Source of the DNA: Acidihalobacter prosperus
GTDB taxonomy: Bacteria; Pseudomonadota; Gammaproteobacteria; DSM-5130; Acidihalobacteraceae
DNA length: 64,000 nucleotides
Assembly (NCBI RefSeq): GCF_000754095.2
Contig: NZ_JQSG02000002.1
Location: 248,001-312,000, forward strand
Reading direction: 5' to 3'
Numbering within the stretch: position 1 is the first letter of the stretch; each line of letters opens with the position of its first letter. A program made the translations under genes and the position numbers. Under the pieces are notes generated by a model. That model was not told where the DNA came from. It ran no database searches and saw only the letters and a list, made by a program, of their open reading frames with translations. This document shows, one piece after another, positions 22,479-32,745 of this stretch.

Positions 22479-23353
22479 TCTTGGTACATCCAGGCCAACG
22501 TATCGGATAACGGGCGCGGAATTGCGCAGTCAACGAGAGACACCAGCTTGTCACGACTGCCGCGCAGGACGGGTATCTCGTTGGCCCGCACGAAGGCCGG
22601 GTTGACCCTGACCTTGATCTCGTAGCCGGCCAACCTGCCCACCTCGGCCAGCACCGCACGCAGGGCGACGGCGCGGCCGCTGCACACGTTCACCACCTGC
22701 GAACGGACATCGGATTCGAGCAACGCCACATAGGCATCGACGGTGTCGCGCACATCGGAGAAATCCCGGCTCACGTCCAGGTTCCCCAGCTCGATCGTCT
22801 CGGCCCCGCGCTTGAAGTGGGACACGATCTTGGGGATCAGGAAGTCCTCGGACTGCCCGATCCCGGTGTAGTTGAAGGGGCGCGCGATCACGATGGGCAT
22901 GCGCTCGAAACGGGTACGCACCATGTGCTCCATCGCCAGCTTGCTCGTCGCATAGTGATTGACCGGCGCGGGGCAGATCGACTCGTCGAGCACCTCGACA
23001 TCCGGCGTGCCGTACACGTTGGCGGAGCCGGCGATCAGCACGCGCGGCGGCTGCGCCAGGGTCTCCAGGGCGGACAGGAGGTTGAGCGTACCGAACACAT
23101 GCACGCGGTAGAAATCCTCCGCGCTGCCATGCCCGACAAATGCGATGCCAGCCAGGTGCACCACATGGGTAGGCTGCGCCTCCGCGATCGCCCGCCTGAC
23201 GGCCTCGGCGTCGGTCAGATCGCACGAAAGGCTAACGTCCGCACCGCAGTCGTCCTGGCCCAGGCCGACCACGCGGTATCCTCTGTCCTTAAGTGCGGCA
23301 ACCATATACTTTCCGGTAAATCCGGAAGCTCCGGTAACCAGGGCTATCTTCAT
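22475..23353 (-). CDS. rmd: GDP-4-dehydro-6-deoxy-D-mannose reductase
   Basis: 292-residue SDR. The NAD(P) motif is TGASGFTGKYM, the catalytic Tyr/Lys are in NHYATSKLAMEHMV, and RPFNYTGIGQSEDFLIPK is characteristic of Rmd/Tld proteins. It reduces the Gmd product to GDP-D-rhamnose (a 6-deoxytalose product is the alternative). Start chosen at MKIALVTGASG, since the longer frame begins with GTG and lacks a site. Coupled to gmd upstream and a GT4 downstream. Confidence 0.88.
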   Translation of the reverse strand: MKIALVTGASGFTGKYMVAALKDRGYRVVGLGQDDCGADVSLSCDLTDAEAVRRAIAEAQPTHVVHLAGIAFVGHGSAEDFYRVHVFGTLNLLSALETLAQPPRVLIAGSANVYGTPDVEVLDESICPAPVNHYATSKLAMEHMVRTRFERMPIVIARPFNYTGIGQSEDFLIPKIVSHFKRGAETIELGNLDVSRDFSDVRDTVDAYVALLESDVRSQVVNVCSGRAVALRAVLAEVGRLAGYEIKVRVNPAFVRANEIPVLRGSRDKLVSLVDCAIPRPLSDTLAWMYQE

Positions 23354-23427
23354 CTGCAACCTCTGCTCGCATCGGGATTGCGGCGGCACAGCCTACTCGC
23401 ATCCGGCTTCAAGCGAATGCCGGCCCC

Positions 23428-24465
23428 TCAGAACGAAAAACCGGACTCATTCCGGCGCAGGTCCGCCTCGACCATCATCTGGCACAGCTCCTCCAGGCTG
23501 GTCTTGGGCTCCCAACCCAGTTCGCGCCGCGCCTTTTCGGCATCGCCGATCAACAGATCGACCTCGGCCGGCCGATAGAATTTCGGGTTGACGCGCACGA
23601 TCGTCTTGCCCGTGGCGGCATCGACCCCGTATTCATCCTCGCCCTCGCCCTGCCATTGAATCTCGATGTCCACCGCCTTGCAGGCCATGGTCACGAAATC
23701 GCGCACCGATTCGGTACGGCCGGTCGCCAGCACATAGGTGCCGGGTTTGTCTGCCTGCAGCATGCGCCACATGCCTTCGACATACTCCTTGGCGTAGCCC
23801 CAGTCGCGCTTCGCGTCGAGGTTGCCGAGCTCCAGCACGTCCAGCTTGCCCAGCTTGATCTTGGCGATACTGTCTGTGATCTTGCGGGTCACGAACTCCA
23901 GGCCCCGCAGCGGCGACTCGTGGTTGAACAGGATGCCGCTGCAGCCGAAGATGTCGTAGCTCTCGCGGTAGTTCACCGTGATCCAGTGTGCGTACAGTTT
24001 GGCCACGCCATAGGGGCTGCGGGGGTGGAACGGCGTCTCCTCCGTCTGCGGGATCGCCTGTACCATGCCGAACATCTCGGAAGTCGACGCCTGGTAGAAG
24101 CGGATCTTCGGGTTCACGATCCGGATCGCCTCCAGCAAGTTCAGCGCCCCCACGCCGGTAATCTCCGCGGTGGTGACCGGCTGGTCGAAGGACACGCCCA
24201 CGAAACTCTGCGCGGCGAGATTATAGATCTCCGTCGCGCCACTGTTCTGCAGTAGGCGGATGGCCGAACTCATGTCGGTGAGGTCGAATTCGACCAGGTG
24301 GAGGTTCGGATGCCCCGCCACGCCGAGTTCCTCCATACGCCAGAAATTAACGGAGCTCGTGCGACGGTAGGTCGCGTAGACGACGTAGCCCTTCTGCAGC
24401 AGCAACTCCGCCAGATAGGCGCCGTCCTGGCCGGTGATGCCGGTGATGATGGCTGTTTTCGACAT
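23428..24465 (-). CDS. gmd: GDP-mannose 4,6-dehydratase
   Basis: 345 residues. The signature [20 protein letters not shown] is followed by [15 protein letters not shown]. The active-site region reads ASTSEMFG and [12 protein letters not shown]. It converts GDP-D-mannose to GDP-4-keto-6-deoxymannose, the precursor of D-rhamnose here because rmd follows at once. GDP-mannose comes from manC and manB in this window. Confidence 0.96.
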   Translation of the reverse strand: MSKTAIITGITGQDGAYLAELLLQKGYVVYATYRRTSSVNFWRMEELGVAGHPNLHLVEFDLTDMSSAIRLLQNSGATEIYNLAAQSFVGVSFDQPVTTAEITGVGALNLLEAIRIVNPKIRFYQASTSEMFGMVQAIPQTEETPFHPRSPYGVAKLYAHWITVNYRESYDIFGCSGILFNHESPLRGLEFVTRKITDSIAKIKLGKLDVLELGNLDAKRDWGYAKEYVEGMWRMLQADKPGTYVLATGRTESVRDFVTMACKAVDIEIQWQGEGEDEYGVDAATGKTIVRVNPKFYRPAEVDLLIGDAEKARRELGWEPKTSLEELCQMMVEADLRRNESGFSF

Positions 24466-24518
24466 GGTTCACTCTCTAGTATCGGTGTGTTGTGTCACGA
24501 ACGGGCGAATAGCACCTT

Positions 24519-25112
24519 TCACGCGGGAGCCCTCGCTCGCCATGCTGAGCATGGGAATGTCTCCCGAGCTGTCGCCTTAGGCATAGGTCCTCCTCGGGGA
24601 GCCAACGCTCTCCAGGAGGGCCCGGATGCGCCGAACCTTTTCGTGGCCGTAGAGTCGGCACCCTCAAACTTCCCCGTCAGCACGCCCTCGGCGTCGGCCT
24701 CGAGCGAGGAGGCCAGGCAGGCATCGATGCCGACGCGCTCCGCCCACGGCTCCAGATAAACGTCCAGCGAGGCGCTGACCAGCACGCATCGGTGCCCCTG
24801 CGACTGGTGCCAGCGCAGCCGCGCGAAGGTGTCCGAGCGGAGCATCCCGTTGATGTGTGTTTCCGCGAAGTCGCGCCCTAGGGAACGCAAGTCTTCCAGC
24901 GATGTCCCGGCGAGCGCCTGGCCAAAAAGCGCCTCCTTGGCGCGATCGTTTCGCGTGATGCGCAAAGCATACCCCAACAGCCAGGGCGATACCGACAGCA
25001 AATCCAAAGCCAGCGGCGCGCTTCCTCTCACCATCCTGAGAAACGGGATCAGGCTGTCCCGATACGTCAGCGTGCCGTCGAAATCGAAGAAGGCGACCGG
25101 CCGGGGGCTCAT
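24519..25112 (-). pseudogene. Decayed HAD-IB phosphatase (frameshift and nonsense)
   Basis: The first 150 or so residues are a good HAD subfamily IB hydrolase: FFDFDGTLTYRDSLIPFL (motif I) and CVLVSASLDVYLEPWAE (motif II). Homology then breaks near 24660, where the family sequence (YGHEKVRRIRALLES) continues in another frame. In that second frame the motif III region reads RTYA-stop-GDSSGD: a TAA at 24577-24579 replaces the expected Tyr codon of YAYGDS. Two independent lesions make a sequencing error unlikely. The ATG overlaps the SDR stop. Normal homologues dephosphorylate sugar-lipid intermediates; this copy should be inactive. Confidence 0.75.
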
Positions 25113-25721
25113 AACTCGAGCCGCTTGAAAACGGCTTCGGGAATATGCCGGATGATCAACATGATCCACCGCCACACTCCCGGCAGGTAGACAACATCCC
25201 GCCGCTTGGCGATCGCGCGCAGTATACCCTGGGCCACGGCTTCTGGCGGCGCCCACAGCAGGCCCTTTTTCTCGATATGCGCCGTCATGGGCGTATCCAC
25301 GAAGCCGGGCTTGATGGTGACCACCGAGACGCCCGCACGCACCAAACGATTGCGTAACCCCTGGAGGAACAGGGTCAGCATCCCCTTGGCCGCACCGTAA
25401 ACGTAGTTGCTCTGCCGCCCCCGGTCGCCGGCGACGGAGCTGATCGCGGCGACCACGCCGCCCCCCCTGCACCTCCAGCCTGTTCGCCGACAGGGTCAGC
25501 AGCGAGATCGCGCTCAGGGCGTTGGTCGTCACCTCCGCGAGCGTCAGTTCGACCGATCGCTCGCAGGCCTTCTGATCCGGCAGCGAGCCATGCGAGACCA
25601 GAACGACGTCCATGCCGCTCAGGGCTTCCTCGGCTTGGGACAGCAGGGCCTCATGCCGTGCGTGCTCGTTCAGATCCGCGGCGATGGCAGAGGTGGCCCC
25701 AAAAATCACGATACGTTGCAT
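25109..25721 (-). pseudogene. Decayed SDR, DprE2-like (internal deletion and frameshift)
   Basis: It starts MQRIVIFGATSAIA and then jumps directly to ADLNEHARHEALL, missing about 45 residues that normally complete the first Rossmann beta-alpha-beta units (junction near 25680). After SLLTLSANRLEVQGG a seven-C run on the plus strand (25461-25467) carries one extra base. The rest (VVAAISSVAGDRGRQSNYVYGAAKGML to VFKRLEL) continues in a second frame. Catalytic Tyr/Lys (YVYGAAK) survive but the cofactor fold cannot. Family members act with an FAD oxidase to epimerise polyprenyl-phospho-ribose to arabinose. Confidence 0.75.
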
Positions 25722-25723
25722 AG

Positions 25724-26190
25724 TCACTCCATGCCCCCCCGCCAGAAACTCGACGAGAACTTCGGATCGACGAAGGCGCTGAACTCCGACCAGGCGGGAT
25801 AGGCAGCACGGAACAGGTCGCCCGGCATGCGCGCACGACCGCATCGAGTTCGTCCAGAAGCCTTAGGGTACTCCGACCCTGGTTCGGGAAATCCAGGGCC
25901 AGGGTTGCCCCCGGCCGCGGGAAGGAAAGCATTCCCGGCGCAGGACTGTGCCCGAAGGTCTTGAGCACCGCCAGGAACGAGCCCGTCTTGTGCCGGGCGA
26001 TGATCTCGAGCAGATCCTGCACGCCCTCCGCGCTGGCTGCGGGCGGCAGGACGCACTGGTACTGAAAGAACCCCTTGCGCCCGTACATCCGGTTCCATTC
26101 CAGGATGCCGTCCAGGGGGTAGAAATAGGGCACGTAATGCGCCAGCTCGGCCGTTTTTCGCAGGCGGCGGTGGTAATACAGCGATTCGTA
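25724..26190 (-). pseudogene. Truncated FAD oxidase, DprE1-like (C-terminal remnant)
   Basis: Homology to FAD-linked DprE1-type oxidases begins abruptly at YESLYYHRRLRKTAELAHYV, just after the glycosyltransferase stop, with no start codon in frame. The N-terminal FAD-binding half (over 200 residues) is missing. A second lesion near 25830 deletes about ten residues (the GGRLYPAKD-type segment with the catalytic Lys) and shifts frame before RMPGDLFRAAYPAW ... FVDPKFSSSFWRG. It ends just before the SDR remnant, which is the normal gene order for this pathway. Confidence 0.75.
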
Positions 26191-26200
26191 GTCATGACAC

Positions 26201-29200
26201 TCATTTCATTGCCACCGTCTGATTCACGGGCAATATGATGGACAGAAGCTGCTCCACACTCTGGCTCCATGTCATCCATGGAATATCGGAGGATTGAGGA
26301 TAGGTATTCGAGTCGTAAAGCCCTAACCATTGATTGACACTTTTCGCCAATGCCTCCGGCTCGCGGCCTTCGAAATAATATGCATGCTTGCCGGCAACCT
26401 CACGAAATACCGGGATGTCACGCGCAATAATGGGCAGGTGCCGCTGAGCGGCCTCGATCAGAGGAAGACCGAAGCCCTCGCCCTCGGATGCAGCGATCAG
26501 ACAAGTGCTTGCCGCATAGATCCGCTCCAGGTACTCGTCGCTGATTCCTTCGAGCCAAAACAGACGCTTATTCATCTCCGGATGACTGCGCAGCCGCTCC
26601 GCCAGCTCTCCGGTCTTCCAGCCTTCCTTGCCGACTATGATCAGATTGGCGGTGCTGCCCTCTTCCCAGAGCACCTCGAATGCGGCAAGCGCCTGGGCAT
26701 GCCCCTTCCGGGGTTCCAAGGTACCCACCATAAGAAAATTGACTCGCCCCGTTGCCGTCCGAAGTACTTCCTCCGCATCAGGCGGAAGACCACGCGATGG
26801 AGACGAATTCTCTATGTCGGCCCCCAGGTGAAACCAGGAGATACGAAGCGGCCGACTTCTCTTCGGATCATTCCTGTCGACCCAGTCGGTGAGCTCATCG
26901 GCAACCGCCTTGGAGATACACACAGCCTCATCGCTCGCGGCCACCACTTCCAGCCACTGCCGAAAGGCGGTCACCAAAGCATCGTCGAAGAAGTGCGGCA
27001 TCAGCACACAAAGCAGGTCATACACTACAAACTTGATCAGAACTCCATGGCGCCGCATCTGCTCAAGGGTTTCCCTCTGGGCGGAGACGACATGCGGATG
27101 CAAATCCAAGCCCAAAAAGACATCTCCGGGATAGAACGATATGGCGTCATCTCTTAAGCCACCGACAGCAGGCTCACCTAAAAATGAACTGGAAAACGCA
27201 TTCGCCCGGAAGTATCCCAATCTATCCGCATTTGCATAAACGGGAATCACGTCATAACCAGATGGCTCATTGTTCAGCAAATAGCCGAGAACACTTCGTA
27301 CGACACGTTGAATTCCGCTCTTTGCATCAACATGAACCAGTGCCGACACATCCACAAACAGTTGCCTGTTCTGCCCGACCGGAACGATATTGGAGGCAAC
27401 GCACCGTGCGATCCTCCCCTTGTCGGCATCAGTGAAATCGCCCCCCCCACAATCAGCGAGCGAATTCAGTAGTTCTGTAACTATCTCATCCGGGCTCTTG
27501 GCCGAAGAAACACTAGTCTGTATGGCTCCGCTCCCCGAAGCATCGCGATCATCCCTTAAAGACGAAACCGCCTCCATCACCTTGTTGTAAACAAACTCGA
27601 CGGAAATGTTTGCCAGACAACGCATTTCGTGCTGGCAGTCGGAACGGGACGCAATATGGCAAGGTGAACAGGAAACACTTTCGTGGACAACATAGCTGTC
27701 GCCAAATACGGGCGCCCATTCTGCAACCGTCTCATGTCCCGCATAAACACCGAGAACAATGAGATCGAGATAGCCGGCCAAATGTACGCCAAGCGAGTTA
27801 TTGGCTACGCAGATGGCATTCCTCGCAAGAGACTGCACAAGATCAGAGAACTCAAGCCCTGCATGAATCGTAATTTTCCCGTCGGACCCGAGGCCGAATC
27901 GACGTGCTTCATCATCACTGGCGAAATAAACATTGATGGCTTCGATGCGTGCATCCTGATCCAGCAACTCGATGAGCCCACGATAATTTTCGCGCCCCCA
28001 CTCCTTAACGTCGTTCCCGGCATGGGGAAAGATTGCCACCGCGCTCGAATCGTCTTTCCGCCGCTCAGCCAGCGCGGGGAGCGACACGTAATCATTGATG
28101 TCCTCAGGCAAGGCATCGATTATGCGCAGCATTTGGACGGTGATTGACGTCCTGTTGAGCGGTGTCGTCTCGAATGGGATATCGGGGTAGGAGGGAAGCA
28201 CCACATCAAGCTTGTCGTCAATATCCGGGTCGAAGGTCTGGTAGCCTGCTTTGTGTTTGGCCTTCACCTTCGCGAGCAGAAATCGCGTGTCTCTTTGTCT
28301 TCGCAAATCTATCGCAATATCGTACTCACCAAGCCGATCGAGAAATTCACCGATCTCGCTGTCTTTAGCGGATGGTGATTCGGCCGATTTCTTCTTGAAA
28401 AAGTCCAAAAAAAACAGATTGTCAAAAACCTTGATCTGCTCGGCGATCGAAGCGTTCCAGCTTCCGACCACTGCATCTATGGTTGCATAGGGATATCTGG
28501 CTCGCAATTTCGTAATGGCAGGAACCGCGAGAAGCAAATCCCCCATATGATCCAGCTTGATTACAAGTATTTTTTTGTTGTTTTGAAGAAATTTCGATGT
28601 TTTCTGTACATTGACAGGCGCAAGACCCTTCACCGAAGAGCCGCGATCGAAGACCCGAACCGCCCGCAGCGCGCGCTTGGCGCTTTCATCCCAAGAGAAC
28701 TTACCGATCTGCGATTTTGCGTGGGCGGCAAGAGAAGCGCGAAAATCCTCATCTACGAGCCCCTGCTCCATTTTCCTGCTTATCGATGAAACCGAACAAG
28801 GATCGAACAACGCATCCTCATAACCCACCACCTCAGGGAGGCTTGTTGCATTGGAGGCTATGACAGGCGCCCCACAGGCCATGGCCTCCAGCGGAGGAAG
28901 ACCGAATCCTTCATGCAGCGATGGAAAAACGAATAATGCACAACTGTTGTACAACTTGAGCAAGTCGTCGTCTTCGACATAGCCGGTCAGAACGACTTCT
29001 TCGTCCGTCAAGCCGCAGCTCTTGGCAGTTTTCAGAAGATCCTTCGCGTGACCTTCCGGCATTTTCCCGGCAAGCACAAGCTGGTGTATATCTCTTAAAC
29101 CATCAGGAAGCTCCGCATAGGCTTGAATCAAACGGCGCAAGTTCTTTCTGTCATCCGCGCCGCCCGTATACATGACGAACTCACGTGTGATTCCGACCCT

Positions 29201-29860
29201 ACGACAAACCTCGCCCTTCTCTTGCTCCGACAAATTCAACCTATGAAACGATGGGTCAAATGCCCCCGATACATTGACAACCCGATGCTCATCGAAGCCA
29301 ACGGCATCGATGGCTTCCTGCCGAGCGCTTTCGGAAATGGCTAGCAGTTGTTGGCTTCGTTTTAGAGACTGGATCTTGCGAGAATAGTGCTCCCGGAGAA
29401 TATCATTCGACTTGTAATTCTCATCTGGATTTATGAGCGGAATCAAATCATATAGGACAACAGCGACGGGAGTATTCCCATCCAATTCTCCAACGCTGGT
29501 GACCGCATCATCCCCATATCCCTCGAATAGACTGGTGATCAACACCACGTCGGGATCTAGGCTAGCAAAAAAAGCTTCCCTAATTCGTTCAGCCACTTGG
29601 CGTCGTTGCCGGTTATTTGGGTTTGTGGCCCTAGTGGGTCCCGGCACCTCCCATACCCGCACGTTTTCTTGTGGAAGAATGCCCTCGAAGGCCGCGCGAA
29701 CGGGCTCTATGGTTTCATGAAACAAGCCATTCAAGGCCACGATGACCTCATGCTCACCACGATTGCGTGCAATCGCTTTCGCCAGAGACAGCGAATATCG
29801 CCCGATACCGCGAAACCGGCTTTCGGTTTGCGCGCCCTGCAAGTCCAGGACGATACGCAT
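26201..29860 (-). CDS. Three-domain GT4-GT9-GT4 glycosyltransferase
   Basis: 1219 residues in one uninterrupted frame. Residues about 1-405 are a GT4 enzyme ([35 protein letters not shown]). Residues about 430-770 are a GT9/heptosyltransferase-like domain ([31 protein letters not shown]; the Cys-containing [12 protein letters not shown]). Residues about 832-1212 are a second GT4 ([50 protein letters not shown]). No membrane segment is seen. It starts at the ATG overlapping the methyltransferase stop (TGATG). Likely builds several linkages of the O-polysaccharide at the cytoplasmic face. Donors unknown; the GT9 part suggests an ADP- or similar nucleotide sugar. Confidence 0.88.
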   Translation of the reverse strand: MRIVLDLQGAQTESRFRGIGRYSLSLAKAIARNRGEHEVIVALNGLFHETIEPVRAAFEGILPQENVRVWEVPGPTRATNPNNRQRRQVAERIREAFFASLDPDVVLITSLFEGYGDDAVTSVGELDGNTPVAVVLYDLIPLINPDENYKSNDILREHYSRKIQSLKRSQQLLAISESARQEAIDAVGFDEHRVVNVSGAFDPSFHRLNLSEQEKGEVCRRVGITREFVMYTGGADDRKNLRRLIQAYAELPDGLRDIHQLVLAGKMPEGHAKDLLKTAKSCGLTDEEVVLTGYVEDDDLLKLYNSCALFVFPSLHEGFGLPPLEAMACGAPVIASNATSLPEVVGYEDALFDPCSVSSISRKMEQGLVDEDFRASLAAHAKSQIGKFSWDESAKRALRAVRVFDRGSSVKGLAPVNVQKTSKFLQNNKKILVIKLDHMGDLLLAVPAITKLRARYPYATIDAVVGSWNASIAEQIKVFDNLFFLDFFKKKSAESPSAKDSEIGEFLDRLGEYDIAIDLRRQRDTRFLLAKVKAKHKAGYQTFDPDIDDKLDVVLPSYPDIPFETTPLNRTSITVQMLRIIDALPEDINDYVSLPALAERRKDDSSAVAIFPHAGNDVKEWGRENYRGLIELLDQDARIEAINVYFASDDEARRFGLGSDGKITIHAGLEFSDLVQSLARNAICVANNSLGVHLAGYLDLIVLGVYAGHETVAEWAPVFGDSYVVHESVSCSPCHIASRSDCQHEMRCLANISVEFVYNKVMEAVSSLRDDRDASGSGAIQTSVSSAKSPDEIVTELLNSLADCGGGDFTDADKGRIARCVASNIVPVGQNRQLFVDVSALVHVDAKSGIQRVVRSVLGYLLNNEPSGYDVIPVYANADRLGYFRANAFSSSFLGEPAVGGLRDDAISFYPGDVFLGLDLHPHVVSAQRETLEQMRRHGVLIKFVVYDLLCVLMPHFFDDALVTAFRQWLEVVAASDEAVCISKAVADELTDWVDRNDPKRSRPLRISWFHLGADIENSSPSRGLPPDAEEVLRTATGRVNFLMVGTLEPRKGHAQALAAFEVLWEEGSTANLIIVGKEGWKTGELAERLRSHPEMNKRLFWLEGISDEYLERIYAASTCLIAASEGEGFGLPLIEAAQRHLPIIARDIPVFREVAGKHAYYFEGREPEALAKSVNQWLGLYDSNTYPQSSDIPWMTWSQSVEQLLSIILPVNQTVAMK

Positions 29861-31053
29861 CAATGCCGCTCCTTTCTGGAATTAATAGCTCGATCGAGCT
29901 CTTCGTAAACACTGCGCGCACGCGGAGGGAGGTCATTCAAATCGCATTGATTTATTTCGTTGTTCTGTTGAACGCGTTCTTTCATTCTTCCATATAGTTT
30001 CTTGAGCGGCGCATACAAGCCAATCTTCTTCACAACACGCACGCCAAAATGCCTGAGACGCGAATGGGATTGCAGAAGAACAACACCACGCCGCGCCACG
30101 GGATAGGCCATTTTTTTAACAAACTTCTTTGCCCTTACGGTCGCGCCTTCCTGGCGCACCATCCTAAGCTGATGCGCCATCCATCTCAGGGGGGCTGTCA
30201 TCCTCCAGGATCGACTGCCACAAATCCCATGCAACTCACTTAGCGCCTGCAAGGCCGTTGCTTCCGCCTTTTGCGCATGCGCGACAGCTTCATCTATTCG
30301 CTGCAGGTGTCCCGCTTCATAGCGCATCGCCAGATCTTCAAGGGTCAAACCGTATCGTTGTTCGTAAGCCGCATCAAAACCCTTCAGTATTTCTTCCTGC
30401 GCCGCCTTTTGGGCAACTATTGCGTAGTCCGGACTCACGCCGTTGAGCACCTGCAGCAAGCTGATGTTCTTCGCGGTTCGCAGTTCCTCAGGCTCCTGAA
30501 GCCCCAGGGTCTTGGTGCGCAGGAATCCTGTGTAGTCCGGCAAAAACGACAACAGCCTAGGCGGCAACGGCTGCAGATGCGTGGGGTCTGAATAGAAACT
30601 GGATGAGCCGACGACGATGTTTTCCGGATTTGGCGTCTCCAAAATAAGTAGACCGGCGGGCTTTAACACCCGCAACGCCTCTTCCACCAACTTTTGCAAT
30701 GCGCCAAATGGGATATGCTCTGCCATATGGAAGCCCGAAACGATCGTCTGGCTTTCGTCAGGAAGTTGCTCGAGAGCCTCTATGGCGTCTTTTTTGTCGA
30801 CGGAAAATCCTCGTTCTCGGCAGGCCGCCAGCATCCCTTCATCCAGGTCGACGCCTTGGCAGGAAAAACCGGATTCACCCAGGAGTTCCAGCCATTCGCC
30901 CCGGCCACACCCCAAATCGATTACGGCACAATGGTCATATATGCTCTTTAGCGGCAGAACGAACGGGAGATAGACCCGCAATCTCCCCTTGATTAACTCC
31001 CGAGAACCACGATAGCGATCTTCGAATGCCCGATAAAAATTTACGCCATGCAT
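29860..31053 (-). CDS. SAM-dependent methyltransferase with helical C-terminus (WbdD-like N-domain)
   Basis: 397 residues. The methyltransferase domain (about 35-190) has VIDLGCGRGEWLELLGESG as motif I, then VDLDEGMLAACRERG and FHMAEHIPF. C-terminal to it is a helical, probably coiled-coil part (about 240-280) and the segment GSRSWRMTAPLRWMAH that recurs in O-antigen enzymes. WbdD-type proteins cap polymannose chains by terminal methylation; the kinase domain of WbdD is absent here. Coupled to the GT4-GT9-GT4 gene, so it may methylate the chain it builds. Confidence 0.82.
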   Translation of the reverse strand: MHGVNFYRAFEDRYRGSRELIKGRLRVYLPFVLPLKSIYDHCAVIDLGCGRGEWLELLGESGFSCQGVDLDEGMLAACRERGFSVDKKDAIEALEQLPDESQTIVSGFHMAEHIPFGALQKLVEEALRVLKPAGLLILETPNPENIVVGSSSFYSDPTHLQPLPPRLLSFLPDYTGFLRTKTLGLQEPEELRTAKNISLLQVLNGVSPDYAIVAQKAAQEEILKGFDAAYEQRYGLTLEDLAMRYEAGHLQRIDEAVAHAQKAEATALQALSELHGICGSRSWRMTAPLRWMAHQLRMVRQEGATVRAKKFVKKMAYPVARRGVVLLQSHSRLRHFGVRVVKKIGLYAPLKKLYGRMKERVQQNNEINQCDLNDLPPRARSVYEELDRAINSRKERH

Positions 31054-31102
31054 AAGTACAATTCCGTTGCGAACTCAACCGGATCCAGCGATGGACGGCA
31101 CA

Positions 31103-32485
31103 TCACGCCCCCTGAATCACGGCTTCGATTTCATCCACCAGATGAGGGACGGGAAAGGCATTGTTTCTGACTTCGACATTCAGCCTGAGCAATGGCTCTG
31201 TATTGGACCCACGCAGATTGAAACGCCAGTCCGGGAACTCCACGCTGACACCATCCGTCCGGTCTACGGTTGGATTCTGAGGCAAGAAGCGGGCCAGCAC
31301 CCGCTCGATCGTGCCCGGCACGTCCTCGACCCGACAGTTGATCTCGCCGCTGCATGGATAGGCAGCCATGCGCTCGTCGACCAGATCCGCCAAGGTCTTG
31401 CCGCTCGCGCTCATCAACTCGCCGATCAGCAGCCAAGGGATCATGCCAGAATCGCAGTAGGCGAATTCCCGGAAATAGTGGTGTGCGCTCATCTCGCCGC
31501 CGTAGACGGCGTCTTCCTCGCGCATGCGCTGTTTGATGAAGGCATGGCCGGTCTTGGACTGGACCGGGATACCACCCGCCTCCCGCACCTGTTCGATGGT
31601 GTTCCAGGTCAGACGGGGGTCATGGATGATCTTCGCCCCCGGATGCTTGGCCAGCAGCGTCTCGGCCAGCAGTCCCACCAGGTAGTAGCCTTCTATGAAA
31701 CGGCCCTTGGCGTCGAACAGGAAGCAGCGGTCGAAGTCGCCGTCCCAGGCAATGCCCAGATCGGCGCCATGCTCAGCCACAGCCTTTGATGTGGCCGAAC
31801 GCATTTCCGGCAATAACGGATTCGGCACACCATTGGGGAAATTGCCATCCGGCTGTTCATGGACGTAATGCACCTTGAAGGGCAAGTACTTTTCCAAGCG
31901 TCGCATGACCGGACCGGCACCGCCGTTGCCGGGGTCGGCCACGATGGTCAACGGTTTGAGGCGGGAGACATCAACGTAACCCAGCAGGTGTTCGATATAA
32001 GCGGTCTTGTCGTGATCCTCGATCACATTGCCCCGGCGATCCGCCGGCTGATACTCGCCGGAGATCACGCGATCGCGAACGGCAAAAAGACCGGTATCGC
32101 CGCTGACGGGCCGTGCGCCCTCGCGCACGAGCTTCATGCCGTTGTAGCCCTTGGGGTTGTGGCTCGCGGTGATCATGATGCCGCCACCCACGCCATCTGT
32201 CTCACGGTGGAACGTCTGGAAATAGACTTCTTCCGTGCCGCACAAGCCAATGTCAATCACGTCCGCGCCGGCATCGCACAGCCCACGAATCAGGGCTTCA
32301 GAAAGCATGGGGCTTTCCAGGCGCACGTCATGGCCAACCACGACTTTCGCAGCGCCGATTTCATCGACAAAGGCGCGGCCAATCGCATAAGTCACATCGG
32401 CATCCAACATTTCCGGGACTTGGCCACGGATGTCATAGGCCTTGAAGCAGGCCCTGACCTTCGCGGTAATTGCCGACTGGCTCAT
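31103..32485 (-). CDS. manB: Phosphomannomutase/phosphoglucomutase
   Basis: 460 residues of the alpha-D-phosphohexomutase family (AlgC/ManB type). The phosphoserine loop is [15 protein letters not shown], the metal loop is [12 protein letters not shown], the sugar-binding loop is [10 protein letters not shown] and the phosphate-binding C-terminus is [14 protein letters not shown]. It makes mannose-1-phosphate (and possibly glucose-1-phosphate) for manC. Its ATG overlaps the stop of the preceding small ORF. Confidence 0.95.
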   Translation of the reverse strand: MSQSAITAKVRACFKAYDIRGQVPEMLDADVTYAIGRAFVDEIGAAKVVVGHDVRLESPMLSEALIRGLCDAGADVIDIGLCGTEEVYFQTFHRETDGVGGGIMITASHNPKGYNGMKLVREGARPVSGDTGLFAVRDRVISGEYQPADRRGNVIEDHDKTAYIEHLLGYVDVSRLKPLTIVADPGNGGAGPVMRRLEKYLPFKVHYVHEQPDGNFPNGVPNPLLPEMRSATSKAVAEHGADLGIAWDGDFDRCFLFDAKGRFIEGYYLVGLLAETLLAKHPGAKIIHDPRLTWNTIEQVREAGGIPVQSKTGHAFIKQRMREEDAVYGGEMSAHHYFREFAYCDSGMIPWLLIGELMSASGKTLADLVDERMAAYPCSGEINCRVEDVPGTIERVLARFLPQNPTVDRTDGVSVEFPDWRFNLRGSNTEPLLRLNVEVRNNAFPVPHLVDEIEAVIQGA

Positions 32486-32745
32486 GATTCTTTCCCCGCA
32501 TCGCCACTTTGCCTATCGAGCATCACCGGGTGGATGACCGCCAAGGTAGCTGAACCATGCATCTCCCGAGCACACCGAAAAGCCTTGCTGACCGGCACCA
32601 CCTCGTCGGGAACGAAATGAATAGGCTTAAGTATCCCTTGCGTAAAACTGGGTGGAGATGCGCTCCTGCTCCTCCGCTCATAATGACGAAATGTGATATC
32701 GGTCACCACCGACCCCGTGAATTCGCTACCCAGAGCGCGTCTCAT
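32482..32745 (-). CDS. Small coupled ORF between wzt and manB
   Basis: 87 codons ([19 protein letters not shown]...). Its ATG overlaps the wzt stop (ATGA) and its stop overlaps the manB ATG (ATGA), so it fills the interval exactly. No family recognised and no membrane segment or signal peptide. It might be a remnant of a longer Wzt C-terminal domain shifted out of frame, since this Wzt lacks one. The double overlap argues that ribosomes traverse it; whether the peptide matters is unknown. Confidence 0.45.
   Translation of the reverse strand: MRRALGSEFTGSVVTDITFRHYERRSRSASPPSFTQGILKPIHFVPDEVVPVSKAFRCAREMHGSATLAVIHPVMLDRQSGDAGKES

Noticed and set aside
25461-25467. C7 tract as a phase-variation switch for the SDR
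   Set aside because: The same gene has a large internal deletion and both neighbours are also broken, so switching the frame would not restore an enzyme; decay explains it better.
26201-29860. GT4-GT9-GT4 as an assembly or sequencing fusion of separate genes
   Set aside because: The frame runs through without stops, linkers of normal length join the domains, and no internal start with a ribosome-binding site was noticed at the domain borders.
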